Notes: a model not told the origin generated them from the letters alone. Counted from the first letter of the stretch, positions 37,292 through 47,038 are shown. The stretch: 50,898 nucleotides of DNA from Thiorhodococcus drewsii AZ1 (GCF_000224065.1 NZ_AFWT01000033.1:1-50898); one strand, 5' to 3'. Numbers and translations: made by a program.

Positions 37292-37733
37292 GTTGGCGCC
37301 TCCTCGGGCCTTGGGCCGCCCCTTCGCGCTGGGGTCTGGCCTGCTCAGGCTCGTGCTCCAGTGCGAGAGCCCGCGCCGCCGCGCCACATTCAGTCCCTTA
37401 AAGCCCACGCGGATGTTTGCAGACCGTTGGCAGGTCGCGACAGCTAGCGGCATCTCTGCAATCGCGCAATCTCTGATCGGAGACTGTCATCCTGTCGGCC
37501 CTTATGGCGAAATCGAACGATGCGGAACCTGTCTTTGCAGAAAGTAAAAGGCCGCCAGCACCTCGTGCCCGCACTCGGCTCATCCGGCATGGGTGAAACC
37601 ATCGGCACGAGCAAGTGGGCGGAGCGATGATCGAGCGACTGACCTCCCTCTTCATCGAAGAAAAGGCCCATAGCGGGCTGGGCAACCCGACGCTACTGTC
37701 CGGCGTGCGGCATGCACCGCTGCGGTGGCTCGC
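37292..37733. other. Intergenic region before the phytase-like gene
   Basis: No established gene lies in this 440-bp stretch. A 36-codon frame (37627-37737, MIERLTSLFIEEKAHSGLGN) follows GGAG and overlaps the next gene's GTG start as GTGA. It could be a leader peptide or a chance frame. Confidence 0.35.
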
Positions 37734-38786
37734 GTGATCGCACGCGCGCTGGTCCGACTGATTGCGCTGAGCACGCTGGCGGTGACGATCAGCGCCTGCG
37801 CCAACGAGGTACCAGCGACCCCGGGTCTCGCCGATGCCATCCCGATCTCCTACGAACGTCACCGGCTGTCCGCCCGGGGCGAGGACATCGATCGCGTCGG
37901 TCGACTGATCTATCGCGGTGGTCTTGAACTCTCCTCGCCGGATCCACGCTTCGGAGGTTGGTCCGGACTCATCGTCAGCGCCGACGGCAAGCGGTTGCTC
38001 TCCCAATCAGACGAGGCGCATTGGCTCCGCGCCGACATCGTGTATGACCGCCATGGCGATCTGGCCGGCGTAACGCATGCCGAACTGGCCGACATGCTCG
38101 ATCTCGATGGCCAGACGATGCCGAAGTCGCGTGGCGACGCGGAGGGCCTGGCCGCGCTGTCGCCCGCAGGTCCCGACGGGCCGGTGCTGGTCAGCTTCGA
38201 ACGGAAGGCGCGTGTGTGGCGTTACGAGACCGGGCGCGCTCTCGATGCGCTGCCCGAGCCGGTGGCGATGCCCAAGGGGGTTGCTGTCGGCGACAACAAT
38301 CAGGGCCTGGAAGGACTGACCCGATTCGACGCCCACACCCTCTTCGCCGTCATTGAGTCCCCGCACGACGACAGCCCTGACCTGGACGCCTGGCTGGTGT
38401 GCTATCCAACGCCGAAGTCCTGCGCCCAGGCTGGCATGCTGCATGTCGCCTTCCATCCGCCCTATCACATCTCCGATGCCGCGATGGGGCCAGACGGCAC
38501 GCATCTCTACCTTCTGGAGCGCCGCTTTCTTGGGCTGTTCTCGGGGCTCGTCATCGCCTTGCGCGAGGTCGATGCGGCCGCCGTGAAGCCCGGCGCACGC
38601 CTGGATGGCCAGGAGATCGCCCAATTCGACATGAGCGAGGCGATCGACAATTTCGAAGGCGTCTCTTTGCGCCGCGACGCCGACGGCAAGACCTATGTCT
38701 ATCTGATCTCGGACGACAATTATGACCCGATGCTGCAGCGCACCCTGCTTCTGATGTTCGAGCTGGAGCCGGCGGGAGACAACTGA
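37734..38786 (+). CDS. Phytase-like esterase-fold lipoprotein
   Basis: The protein has 350 residues from GTG 37734 (an in-frame GTG at 37725 adds three). It begins with a lipoprotein signal peptide, LVRLIALSTLAVTISACANE, with Cys in the lipobox ISAC, so it should be anchored to the membrane facing the periplasm. The body shows repeated beta-propeller-like strands (GGWSGLIVSADGKRLLSQSD, DAEGLAALSPAGPDGPVLVS, NNQGLEGLTRFDAHTLFAVI) typical of the 'esterase-like activity of phytase' family. Enzymatic activity has been inferred for few members, so the substrate is unknown. It looks complete. Confidence 0.8.
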   Translation: MIARALVRLIALSTLAVTISACANEVPATPGLADAIPISYERHRLSARGEDIDRVGRLIYRGGLELSSPDPRFGGWSGLIVSADGKRLLSQSDEAHWLRADIVYDRHGDLAGVTHAELADMLDLDGQTMPKSRGDAEGLAALSPAGPDGPVLVSFERKARVWRYETGRALDALPEPVAMPKGVAVGDNNQGLEGLTRFDAHTLFAVIESPHDDSPDLDAWLVCYPTPKSCAQAGMLHVAFHPPYHISDAAMGPDGTHLYLLERRFLGLFSGLVIALREVDAAAVKPGARLDGQEIAQFDMSEAIDNFEGVSLRRDADGKTYVYLISDDNYDPMLQRTLLLMFELEPAGDN

Positions 38787-38883
38787 TCGTCCGCCCTTCG
38801 TTGTCATAGCCGCCACCTTGCGAATGACGGAGTATGGCCGACTTTAGCCTGTCTGCTGCGCCGATCTCTGCGGTTGTGATCTG

Positions 38884-39045
38884 ATGGAACGGTCGTTTTT
38901 TCGGACTTGTTGCGGGCTACTTATCTCTGGCCTCGCCATGCTGACACTGAGTCCTGCAGTGCTAGCGCAGCGATCCGATAGACGAACCCGCTCGACGTGT
39001 GCGAAAGCGTCCAGCTTCGAGCTGGAATGCAGGGGCTTCCGCTGA
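38884..39045 (+). CDS. Small secreted peptide or remnant with signal sequence
   Basis: This 53-codon frame starts MERSFFRTCCGLLISGLAML and continues TLSPAVLAQRSDRR. It has a textbook n-, h- and c-region signal peptide with probable cleavage after VLA. Only about 25 residues of mature part remain (two cysteines). No strong ribosome binding site is visible. It could be a genuine small secreted protein or the 5' end of a decayed gene. Confidence 0.4.
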   Translation: MERSFFRTCCGLLISGLAMLTLSPAVLAQRSDRRTRSTCAKASSFELECRGFR

Positions 39046-39113
39046 CGATCTTTCTGAATGCCGGTCAGGCTCTATGTCGCTTTTGGGTCAATCGCCAGAG
39101 TCAGCGAACTCCA

Positions 39114-39365
39114 TCAGTCTTCGAACAGATCCCGATGGCTCTTGAGCGGATCCTCTGGATCTGGAAAGGGTTTCCAGAATGGGTCCATGGGAACCCTTGC
39201 GCGCCGAGGTGCAGATGGGCTTGCCGCTCCTGGTGCTCGACGGGTCCACAGGAGACATGCGAGGGCCGTGAGCAGCATCCCGAGCGGGCCGGCGACGAAA
39301 AACGACAGCAGGACAACGATCCAGTGGATCGGCTTCCAGCCCGCTTGTTCATGGTCTGTTGGCAT
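39114..39365 (-). CDS. Small hypothetical membrane protein
   Basis: The protein has 83 residues from ATG 39365 (another ATG lies at 39371). It has a hydrophobic segment IHWIVVLLSFFVAGPLGMLL followed by TALACLLW, forming one long or two short membrane helices. The proline-rich basic C-terminus ends DPEDPLKSHRDLFED. No family is recognised. Charge distribution predicts the tail in the cytoplasm. It is immediately downstream of the conjugation operon but separated by 200 bp. Confidence 0.5.
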   Translation of the reverse strand: MPTDHEQAGWKPIHWIVVLLSFFVAGPLGMLLTALACLLWTRRAPGAASPSAPRRARVPMDPFWKPFPDPEDPLKSHRDLFED

Positions 39366-39565
39366 GTGCATCCCAGATGGCCGCTGAAGTGGAAGTCGCG
39401 CACCAGGAGAGCATAGTCCAGAGGGCAATGATCTCAGGCAACCGCGAAACCCGGTTCCCCGCGCGTCGAGTACCCGCTGTCGCTTGACCAGAGATTAGCC
39501 TGGTCGATGTAACGCCCGATGTCGGCGGGCGGCGGGCTTCACGGATGGAGTTCGATGGGTGGAGC

Positions 39566-42500
39566 TCATCGAGCTGGAATCGACGCGGGTGCGCGCGATA
39601 GGTCTGAGACGGATGCGGCAAGGACTGGACGATCTCCCTGCCGAATCGTCGTCAGTGTGTCTATGACCCGCGCATAGTCGATCTGGGCTGCGTTGTCTCC
39701 GACGCCATCATGGTAGCTGAGATTCGAGGCATCCTTCGGCAAGCCGGCCCAGATCCGCGATAGGTTGTAGGCAAAGCTGTCGTCGTCGAGGCGTCCGGAG
39801 GCCCAGTCGTTGATGCCTGCATCGCGAGCAAGCGTCAGTGCGAGGCGGTCCTGTAGGGCCGGAGTAAAGGGCTCTGATCCGCTGAGCTGCAGGCGCTGCG
39901 TCAGATCGGCGAGCGTGTCGGCAAGAAACTGATAGCGTCCGATTGCTGAGCCGCCATTTCCTTGCGCTAGCAATTGACTCTGTAGCGCCTGTACTTCGCT
40001 GACGGTCAGCGCTGAGAGGATCACCTGGTCTTGATCGGCGTGGCGGTACCAGGCGTTGTAGTTCCCGTGGGATTCTGGGGCCGCGATCAAGTCCAAGACG
40101 TTTCCTAGTGCACCTCCGGTAACGCTCAGGTGTTGGAGCGGGAGTCCGCCGAGTTGGGCCGCTGCGTGGAGGCTAGCGTTTTTTTTTCCGTCGTCGCCTG
40201 CGGCGGATGACGAATTTGGAAGGGTGACTGCGGCTGGGGGTAGCAGGTGCTCTCCGAGCTGCCCTACAGGCACTGCAGGTTCGACCGGCTCTTCTATCTG
40301 GTGCGTTTGGTTGTAGGCGCCGATCAGGCGCAGATCACTGTCGTCTCGAGCGGTCACTGCGCGTTCGATCAGGGTGGCGATCTGTTCTCCGGTCGCGACC
40401 GACGGCGCTTCCCCGATCACTGTCGTGCGGGCTGTCTGCTGGGCTTCACTCGGGGCGAAGGCGAACAGGGTGGTTTGAGACGCTGTTCGGTAAAGGTCTG
40501 TCTGCGCAGCCGTCAGCCCATAGCCAGCAATCTCGTCGAGGCGCGCCTCGACCATCGTCTGGCGGGCGTGCGTCCAACCTTGCGCCCCACCTGCTGCGGT
40601 TTCGCCGGCCGTTCGGGCTGCTTCCCAGCCAGAGCCGCTCAAGAGGGTTTGGCCATAGGCCAGGGCTGCTGCGGCACTCGCCGACGCCTGTCCGACTAGG
40701 CCCATGACTCCAGCTTGAGCGAGGGCGCCCGACTCACCCAGTTGGATCATCAATCCACCGACGTGCTCTTGGACGGTGCGCGCGGCGGGTGCCGGCAGTT
40801 GGACCCGTTGGTCGATCGTCTTCAGGAGCTCGGCTTGCCGTTGCGCACGCAGCCGATTGACTTGGACGGTTCCCTGGTCCGCAACCGACTGACGCGCTCC
40901 AGCCGCGAAGGTCTCCACCTGCTCCGGGCCTGTCGTCACCTGGGCGATGGTCCCATCTGCATTGACTCGCAGGCTGCTCAAGCCCGTACTGACTCGGTCC
41001 TGGCTATCGTGCAAGCCTGCGGCGGTGACAGCCGTCCGCACGCTCCCCAGTGCTGGCGTCGTGTTGGCAAGAGTGGCATTGACCCGTGGGTCGAGTCCCT
41101 CGGGGACGTTCACCCCGAGCAGGCCGGAATAGATGCGCATTGCCGCCGTTTCTGCCCGCTGCCGCTCTGTCGGTGTCATGGTCTGCGTGCGTGCACCCCC
41201 ATAGAAGCCCAGCAGCAGTCCCATGCCGGCGATGGCGCGGGCCTGCACGGGATCGCCCACCACGCCACCGGCGAGCAGTCCGTCGGTTTGGCGCGCGGCA
41301 TCGCCCGAGAGGCCGAAACGATCGATCGCTTGCTCCAGTCGGCTCATCGTCGCGGGTTGTCTGAGCAGCATCGCCGAGGTCTCGATGGCACTGAAGCTGG
41401 CGTCCGTGCCGACCGAGCGGGCGAAGGTCGCTGCCTGCTCGTACGAGTGCGTCGTACTCAGGACATTCTGGGCGCTTCGCGTCAACTGTGACGTGTCGTT
41501 TTGCGTGAGTCCCTCGGCGTACGATTCCCCATGGCTGCGCGAGATGTCGGCTGCCAAGCCTTCGGTGAAGGCGGCTTTCAGCTGTTGGTCTGTGGATGCC
41601 TTTTGAGCAATGGCTTGGGCGACTTCGGAAGCCTGACTGTCTGTGACGCCGTATTTCTGGCTGATCTGACTGGCGAGGTCTCCTCCGAGGCGCGCCTGTG
41701 TCGCACCCGCCATGGCCCCTTTGAGTCCGGCACTGAGCAGGGTGCTCAGCCCCTCCTGGCTAAGACCGGACTCACTGAATCGTCGTGACAATTCCTCCGC
41801 GCTTGCGGCGACCGCCGCATCCGCCCGGCTATAGGACGCATCGAACTTCTGCCCCAACGCATACTGCGTCGCCGTCTGCTGATTCGCCGCCGCCGACTGC
41901 GCGAATGCCTGCCCGAAGGTGCGCTGAAAACTCTCCTGCGCCTGCTCGGCACTGAGCTCGGCCGAGCGCAGCGTCGCCTGCGCCGACTGCCCGGCCTTGA
42001 ACGACCAGACCATCCCTTGCGCACCAGGGGCATGGGTTCCGCCGAGCGCGGTGGTCTGCATCAGTGGCCCGACGGTGCTGGCTGCACTCGGCTGCACCAC
42101 GTCCGGCGCGGTCAGCCGCTCATTAACGTGGTCGCCGCTTTGCAGCCGCCCGGCCAGATGAGTGGCGGTGATGGCGCTGCCATAGATGAGCATCAGACTG
42201 ATCGCCGGGGTCGAGGCGATCAGCATCCCCGCGGTCCCCAGGTAGCTCTGCAGCAGTAGATCGCTCTCGTAGAGCGCCCGAAACGACGGCAGCACCGCGC
42301 TGTTTTGATCCGCCAGCGCCTCAAACGCCCGCTGGGCGGTCAGGATCAGATAGAGATTGGAGACCGCCAGGATTGGCATCCACAGCTGGATCCAGAGCCC
42401 AAAGATCAGATACTTCCCGACCATGGAGATCCCGATCGGCCCCAGTCCGATGACGAAGGCCATGAAGGGGCCGATGGCGAAGATGAAGCCCTCGAAGTAG

Positions 42501-43501
42501 ACCATCATCGGCTTCATGATGGCGACGAAGAGGTTCTGCTCGGTCGCCCACTGACTGTTACGCTGCTGGATCGCCTGACTGGTCTGGGTTGCCGCTGCCT
42601 GATCGCCCAGGTTGCGGTAGTGCTGCACCACCCCCTTCTCGAACATCGGCAGTAGGGCGGCCATGACCATGTACTGCTGGGCATCGACCGCGTCACGAGC
42701 CAAGGCCGTGAGTGCACCATTGACCCGGGTGTCGACCGCAGCCGCCTCGGTCCCGAGCTTGGCCGCCAGGGCCTGCCGGAATTTGGGCAGGAACTGGCGA
42801 TTGGTGTAGCTGCGCAACCGGCTGTAGGCATCCACGCAAGGCAGGAGTTCACGGGTGGTCCCAAGCTGGATCTCGGTCGTCCCGGTCACGATCGGCGTCT
42901 GCAGCGCCGCGTCCATATCCGTCGCCTTGAGAATGGCATCCATGCTTGCCCCATTGATCTGGCGGTCCACGCCATAGAGCACGCAGTCGGCCACATAGTT
43001 GATCCAGGACTGCTCGACGTCCGCACCCTCGGTCGGGCTGTTGGCATCCCCCGTCGTCAGACGCGACAGGGCGGTCTTGCGCACCGTTGCCAGTACCTGC
43101 AGGGCATCGACATAGCCGTGCTCGGTCAGGGGCGGCGTGGTGAAGACCTGCTCGAACAGCCGTGTCACCCCATAGCCCAGGTTTGACACCGCCGACCCCA
43201 CGACCGCCGGACCTAGAGGGACGTTGTCGACCACTCGCGCGGTGCCCGAGTAGGCCCCCTCGATGGTCACCGAGACCGTCGGTACGAACAGCAGGGCATA
43301 GAGCAGGAAGGACACCAGCATCCCCTGAAAGCGGATGCCCTGCGCCCCCTGGGTCAGCCCCTGGAAGGCGATGATCAGCACTCCGATCAGAAAGCCGATG
43401 GCGACGAACTGCAGGAAGTCCGCCGAGCCGAACAACATGGCCACGGCATTGAGCACCTGCTGGAGAAAGACCGGATCGCCGATCGAGTAGAGGGTCCACA
43501 T
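39566..43501 (-). CDS. traG: TraG-like conjugative mating-pair stabilisation protein with C-terminal muramidase-like domain
   Basis: The 1311-residue protein starts MWTLYSIGDPVFLQQVLNAV, with AAGGAG 11 nt upstream. The N-terminal 450 residues contain several membrane helices (FLQFVAIGFLIGVLIIAF, MLVSFLLYALLFVPTVSV, FIFAIGPFMAFVIGLGPIGI) typical of F-type TraG_N. A long Gln/Ala-rich periplasmic stalk follows. The last 180 residues contain LIAAPESHGNYNAWYR, GGSAIGRYQFLADTL and LARDAGINDWASGRL, resembling a muramidase/lysozyme-like fold with a candidate catalytic Glu in PESHG. F-plasmid TraG lacks this module. TraG stabilises mating pairs and mediates entry exclusion, and the hydrolase would open peptidoglycan locally. 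It is the last gene of the traF-traH-traG run. Confidence 0.85.
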   Translation of the reverse strand: MWTLYSIGDPVFLQQVLNAVAMLFGSADFLQFVAIGFLIGVLIIAFQGLTQGAQGIRFQGMLVSFLLYALLFVPTVSVTIEGAYSGTARVVDNVPLGPAVVGSAVSNLGYGVTRLFEQVFTTPPLTEHGYVDALQVLATVRKTALSRLTTGDANSPTEGADVEQSWINYVADCVLYGVDRQINGASMDAILKATDMDAALQTPIVTGTTEIQLGTTRELLPCVDAYSRLRSYTNRQFLPKFRQALAAKLGTEAAAVDTRVNGALTALARDAVDAQQYMVMAALLPMFEKGVVQHYRNLGDQAAATQTSQAIQQRNSQWATEQNLFVAIMKPMMVYFEGFIFAIGPFMAFVIGLGPIGISMVGKYLIFGLWIQLWMPILAVSNLYLILTAQRAFEALADQNSAVLPSFRALYESDLLLQSYLGTAGMLIASTPAISLMLIYGSAITATHLAGRLQSGDHVNERLTAPDVVQPSAASTVGPLMQTTALGGTHAPGAQGMVWSFKAGQSAQATLRSAELSAEQAQESFQRTFGQAFAQSAAANQQTATQYALGQKFDASYSRADAAVAASAEELSRRFSESGLSQEGLSTLLSAGLKGAMAGATQARLGGDLASQISQKYGVTDSQASEVAQAIAQKASTDQQLKAAFTEGLAADISRSHGESYAEGLTQNDTSQLTRSAQNVLSTTHSYEQAATFARSVGTDASFSAIETSAMLLRQPATMSRLEQAIDRFGLSGDAARQTDGLLAGGVVGDPVQARAIAGMGLLLGFYGGARTQTMTPTERQRAETAAMRIYSGLLGVNVPEGLDPRVNATLANTTPALGSVRTAVTAAGLHDSQDRVSTGLSSLRVNADGTIAQVTTGPEQVETFAAGARQSVADQGTVQVNRLRAQRQAELLKTIDQRVQLPAPAARTVQEHVGGLMIQLGESGALAQAGVMGLVGQASASAAAALAYGQTLLSGSGWEAARTAGETAAGGAQGWTHARQTMVEARLDEIAGYGLTAAQTDLYRTASQTTLFAFAPSEAQQTARTTVIGEAPSVATGEQIATLIERAVTARDDSDLRLIGAYNQTHQIEEPVEPAVPVGQLGEHLLPPAAVTLPNSSSAAGDDGKKNASLHAAAQLGGLPLQHLSVTGGALGNVLDLIAAPESHGNYNAWYRHADQDQVILSALTVSEVQALQSQLLAQGNGGSAIGRYQFLADTLADLTQRLQLSGSEPFTPALQDRLALTLARDAGINDWASGRLDDDSFAYNLSRIWAGLPKDASNLSYHDGVGDNAAQIDYARVIDTLTTIRQGDRPVLAASVSDLSRAPASIPAR

Positions 43502-43554
43502 CTCAGCATGCTCCTTGGCCGGGCACCCATTGGCTCAGTCCGCGCAAGGGATCT

Positions 43555-45000
43555 TCACTCATGGCCCGGCTCCGCATCGCCCTGGCCCTCGGTTGCCTGC
43601 ATCACGTCCAGATAGCTGGGGGCTTGATAGAGCGCGAGTAGATTGCGGTAGCTCTCCAGCAACTCGTTGGGATTGCCGTAGCGGGCGGCGAGGGTGTCGT
43701 ACTCGGTCCAGATGTCCTCGCGCACCGCCGCTAGATGCTGCATCAGCATCGTGGCATGGGTGTGCTGCAGGGTGCCGCTCGCCACACGCACACTGCTCAG
43801 CATGTCGCGCACCAGGACCTGGACCAGCTCGATGGCGATGATGGGTGCGGCACGCTCGGCGAAGGCGAGCGCCATGCCCGGCTCCTGGCGGGCGAGGGTG
43901 CGGATGGCTCCACCCAGGCCCCAAGGCACCTGCTCCATGAAGCCCTGCTCCTCGGCCGAGAGGGTCTCTATCCCGAGCTTGAACTTCTGCACCAGTCCCG
44001 CGTCGCCGGCATCGCCGATCAGCAAGGCACTCACGCGCGGGATCAATCCCTCCAGGGTCACAGTGTCCTGCGTCGGCTCGCGACACTCCGAGAGCGATGC
44101 GCAGCGCCAGATCAGGACTTGCTGCAGATCGCCCTCGCCACTGCCATAGAGCAGGTCGCTGACCGTCAGGGTGGCCTCCAGGTAGGTGGTCGACAGGCTC
44201 TTGCCGCCGTCATCGCTGGTCTCCAAGCCGCCACCCGCTGAGCCCACGATGAGGCTCCCGGTGAGGCTCATCAGCGCTTCCAACAGGGCCTTGTCGCCGT
44301 GGCTGTACCAGCTCTGCACCGAATGATCGGTCAGCGCCTTCCACACCAGATTGCCCTCGAACTGCTTGGCGGCCGCCGCCGGGACTTGCTCGTAGACCGT
44401 CTCCAACGGACCCTTGCCCGTCACCGTCGAGCGGTTCTCGAACACGTCGCCGATCTCATAGAGGTCGGCCATCAGACTCGCCTCGCCATAGCGCTTGCCG
44501 GTCAGGGCCGAGGCAGCATCGTTCACCAGACCCTGGGCGAGCTGACAGGAGTTGGCTGAAAGGGCATTGATCTGGGCGACCTTCTTCTGCAACTGCTCGA
44601 TGATCTCCGCCGCCGAGGGGGCCATGGTGGTCAGCGCCAACTGGAAGGCATAGCCCGCGGCATTCGAGGCGATCGAGCGCAGCAGGTTGGTGAACTGCTC
44701 GACGTTGATGAAGGAGAAGGAGCCGCCGAAGAGGTCGATGCCCCCGCAGCCGGCCTCGTAGGAGGGCGGGACGATGGAGATCGGATGCACATTGGTGATG
44801 CGGTTGCGCGAGACGATCGAGCCGCCCGAAAGCACGCCCCGACGCTGCCCCAAGTGCGCGGAGGGCTCGGTGACATTGACCAGGGTGCCGAAGAGGCTGT
44901 CCATTTCATCGCTCAGGTCGGCCTGGGCGGGGAGGGCGGTGCAAAGGGCGACCGTCAGGGCTAGCTTCGGCCAAGGTCGGTCAGGACGATGAGTCGGCAT
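43555..45000 (-). CDS. traH: TraH-like conjugal pilus assembly protein
   Basis: The 481-residue protein has an N-terminal signal peptide (LALTVALCTALPAQA). The TraH signature follows: RNRITNVHPISIVPPSYEAG CGGIDLFGGSFSFINVEQF (split here for length), then IASNAAGYAFQLALTTMAPS and LSANSCQLAQGLVND. TraH is a periplasmic component of the F-type type IV secretion channel needed for pilus extension. GAGG lies 6 nt before the ATG, and the gene follows traF after 12 bp, so they are co-transcribed. No lesion is visible. Confidence 0.9.
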   Translation of the reverse strand: MPTHRPDRPWPKLALTVALCTALPAQADLSDEMDSLFGTLVNVTEPSAHLGQRRGVLSGGSIVSRNRITNVHPISIVPPSYEAGCGGIDLFGGSFSFINVEQFTNLLRSIASNAAGYAFQLALTTMAPSAAEIIEQLQKKVAQINALSANSCQLAQGLVNDAASALTGKRYGEASLMADLYEIGDVFENRSTVTGKGPLETVYEQVPAAAAKQFEGNLVWKALTDHSVQSWYSHGDKALLEALMSLTGSLIVGSAGGGLETSDDGGKSLSTTYLEATLTVSDLLYGSGEGDLQQVLIWRCASLSECREPTQDTVTLEGLIPRVSALLIGDAGDAGLVQKFKLGIETLSAEEQGFMEQVPWGLGGAIRTLARQEPGMALAFAERAAPIIAIELVQVLVRDMLSSVRVASGTLQHTHATMLMQHLAAVREDIWTEYDTLAARYGNPNELLESYRNLLALYQAPSYLDVMQATEGQGDAEPGHE

Positions 45001-45012
45001 TGGACGCCTCGC

Positions 45013-46044
45013 TTAGGGCACGATGAGCGGATCGGCAGCACTGGCCTTGCCCGCGGCCAGGCCTCCTCGCGCGCGTTCACGCAACAGCGCGAGGAAGTCC
45101 GTCGGGTCCTCGGGCACTTCCGCTGGGAATGCATCGGACGCATCCACCGAGAGCGCGGCCACTAGCGGGCGGGTGCGGTCGTAGCTGTCTGCATCGATCC
45201 AGCCCGCCTCATGGGCGGCGAGCAGGATGCGCTGCTCAAGATCCGTCAGGGACAGCAGCCCTTGCGCGAGCGGGACGATCCCATCCGGCGGCCGCACCAG
45301 GAAGAGCGCCGGGGTCGAGACGACCCTGAGGCGCTGCGCCTGTCCGGCATCCGGGCGGAAGTCGGGGAAGGCCCCGCCGGGCAGCGGTCGGCCATCCAGC
45401 GCGATGGCCTGGATGGCGAAGCCCTGGCGCTGCGCGAGGAGCCGCAGCACTGGCGCCTGGGCTGCGCAATAGGGACAGTCCGAGCGGTAGAAGAGCCAGA
45501 TCCCGGCCTCTTTGGCCAACGTCTGGAGGACCTGGTCGCGCTGCTCGCCGGCCACGCGGTTGAGCAGGTTGGCGTAGTTGCCGACCGGGCGGCGGGTGGT
45601 CTCGTCGAGGTAGGGATCGGCCTGCACCACGCGCTGAAAGCTTTCGGTGAAGCGCGATGCCTTGTCGAGGGCGAGCTTCTGCAAATAGAGGTAGAGCGCG
45701 ACCCGGGTCGGACTGGGGTCGTCGATCGCCTGGAGCCGGTAGTCCTCCAGATGGGCGCGCAGCCAGGCCGCTGAGAGCGGCGCTGATCCTGAGGATGCGA
45801 TCTTGCCGGCCGGTGTTTCCGAAGACGGCGTGGGAGGTGGCTCCTTCTTTGATTCCGGCTCTGGCTCCGTTGGCGTGGGGGGCGGTACAGAAGGCTCAGT
45901 CTGATACCAGAACCATCCCTCGGCCTGACGCTCGTAGAACCGGGCGAGTTCTGCCGCCACCAGATGAGGCGCGTTCGTCAGCGCCAAGACAAGTAGCACC
46001 GGTCTGCACCGACGGGGCCAGAAATTAGGCGCAACGTGGGACAT
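45013..46044 (-). CDS. traF: TraF-like thioredoxin-fold conjugal transfer protein
   Basis: The 343-residue protein has an N-terminal signal peptide (PVLLVLALTNAPHLVAAELA), then RFYERQAEGWFWYQTEP and a thioredoxin-like domain with CPYC (Cys190-Cys193), FPDFRPDAGQAQRLRVVSTP and the cis-proline segment VVSTPALFLV. F-type TraF proteins often lack the CxxC; this one keeps it, so it may act as a periplasmic disulfide oxidoreductase for TraH, TraG and other channel proteins. Its start overlaps the previous gene by 20 bp, implying translational coupling. Confidence 0.88.
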   Translation of the reverse strand: MSHVAPNFWPRRCRPVLLVLALTNAPHLVAAELARFYERQAEGWFWYQTEPSVPPPTPTEPEPESKKEPPPTPSSETPAGKIASSGSAPLSAAWLRAHLEDYRLQAIDDPSPTRVALYLYLQKLALDKASRFTESFQRVVQADPYLDETTRRPVGNYANLLNRVAGEQRDQVLQTLAKEAGIWLFYRSDCPYCAAQAPVLRLLAQRQGFAIQAIALDGRPLPGGAFPDFRPDAGQAQRLRVVSTPALFLVRPPDGIVPLAQGLLSLTDLEQRILLAAHEAGWIDADSYDRTRPLVAALSVDASDAFPAEVPEDPTDFLALLRERARGGLAAGKASAADPLIVP

Positions 46045-46393
46045 GATTTGGCGTCCCTTGCGTGCGTCGTGACTGGCGCAGCGGCGCGGTGTGCGCCGCC
46101 ACCTGCGCGGGCGTCGAGAGGGTCACCGGATACCAAAGGGGTCGCTTGTAGGTGTGGTTGCGGCGCTTGGCGATCGGCAGCCGGAGCATCTGCCCGTCGG
46201 TGAGATACACCAGCGGACTGCGGGCGACGAAGGCGATCTGACCGCGCGTTTGAAGGCGGCCGAGCGCCTCAATGCCGGCGTCCGAGACGCCTTCCCAGAG
46301 CACGACCTGCCCATTCAGGGGGCAGGAGTGCTTGCCGGCGAAGCCCTCAATGCGCTGACATCGCTCGATAAGGTCGAGAATCGCCTGCCGCAT
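46025..46393 (-). CDS. Hypothetical conjugation-operon protein
   Basis: This 122-residue protein starts MRQAILDLIERCQRIEGFAG, with AGGAG 11 nt upstream inside the preceding gene. The middle part (GQVVLWEGVSDAGIEALGRL, IAFVARSPLVYLTDGQMLRL) looks like a compact alpha/beta domain, and the C-terminus is basic. It overlaps traF by 20 bp and follows the preceding gene by 3 bp, so it belongs to the same transcript. Family not recognised. Confidence 0.65.
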   Translation of the reverse strand: MRQAILDLIERCQRIEGFAGKHSCPLNGQVVLWEGVSDAGIEALGRLQTRGQIAFVARSPLVYLTDGQMLRLPIAKRRNHTYKRPLWYPVTLSTPAQVAAHTAPLRQSRRTQGTPNHVPRCA

Positions 46394-46396
46394 GGG

Positions 46397-47038
46397 CTAT
46401 CGACTCCTATTGGTCATTGAGGATATCGATTGGGAATGGGCTCCGGATGCCACCCCGTGTAGACGCACGGAGGCGGTCGCGCCGAGTGCCTCACGCTCGC
46501 GCTCCTCGCGCAGACTGAGCGCACGGCAGACCTGACGAACACTCACCTTGGCCGCCAGGGCGGTCTCCAGATAGCGCTCCGCCAAATCCAGATCGACGAG
46601 GTGGTCCCAGTGGGCCAGGATGGTCTCCTCCTCGGTCACGGTGGGATTGGGTGGGCGCCCGCCGTTAGGGAACTCCTCATCCAGGTGAAGCATCCGGCGC
46701 TGACTGCGATATTGCTGCGGGATCCAGCCATAGAGCCGGCTCATCAGGTGTCGCGGCGCGCCGTGCACCAGGAGACGCTGCTGGATTTCCTGGCTGCGCT
46801 TGTGATCGACGACGCGGCGAAGGGCTAGCTCGAGCTGAACGTGATCGATCTGGATGTCGATCCGGATGAAGTGCGGACTCAGGGTCGTCAGGACATGGAA
46901 GTCCAGGAGCGACAGCTCTTCCAATACGCGAATCTCATCCCAATCGAGCCCAAGTCGAAGCGCGCACTCATAGTCTGCTTCGTGGAATTGTTGGGTCATC
47001 CTCTGTAAGAGGAGAATGGTGATGTCTTGATTTTCCAT
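46397..47038 (-). CDS. DUF2857 (STY4526)-like integrative-element protein
   Basis: This 213-residue protein resembles the DUF2857 family found on integrating conjugative elements: ECALRLGLDWDEIRVLEELS, then LLDFHVLTTLSPHFIRIDIQ, followed by SRLYGWIPQQYRSQRRMLHL and GGRPPNPTVTEEETILAHWD. The family has FlhC-like features and may regulate element genes, but its function is unproven. The assignment is from the sequence pattern without a database search. The start MENQDITILLLQRM is used. It is 217 bp downstream of the AcaB-like gene, with an operator-like dyad between them. Confidence 0.6.
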   Translation of the reverse strand: MENQDITILLLQRMTQQFHEADYECALRLGLDWDEIRVLEELSLLDFHVLTTLSPHFIRIDIQIDHVQLELALRRVVDHKRSQEIQQRLLVHGAPRHLMSRLYGWIPQQYRSQRRMLHLDEEFPNGGRPPNPTVTEEETILAHWDHLVDLDLAERYLETALAAKVSVRQVCRALSLREEREREALGATASVRLHGVASGAHSQSISSMTNRSR

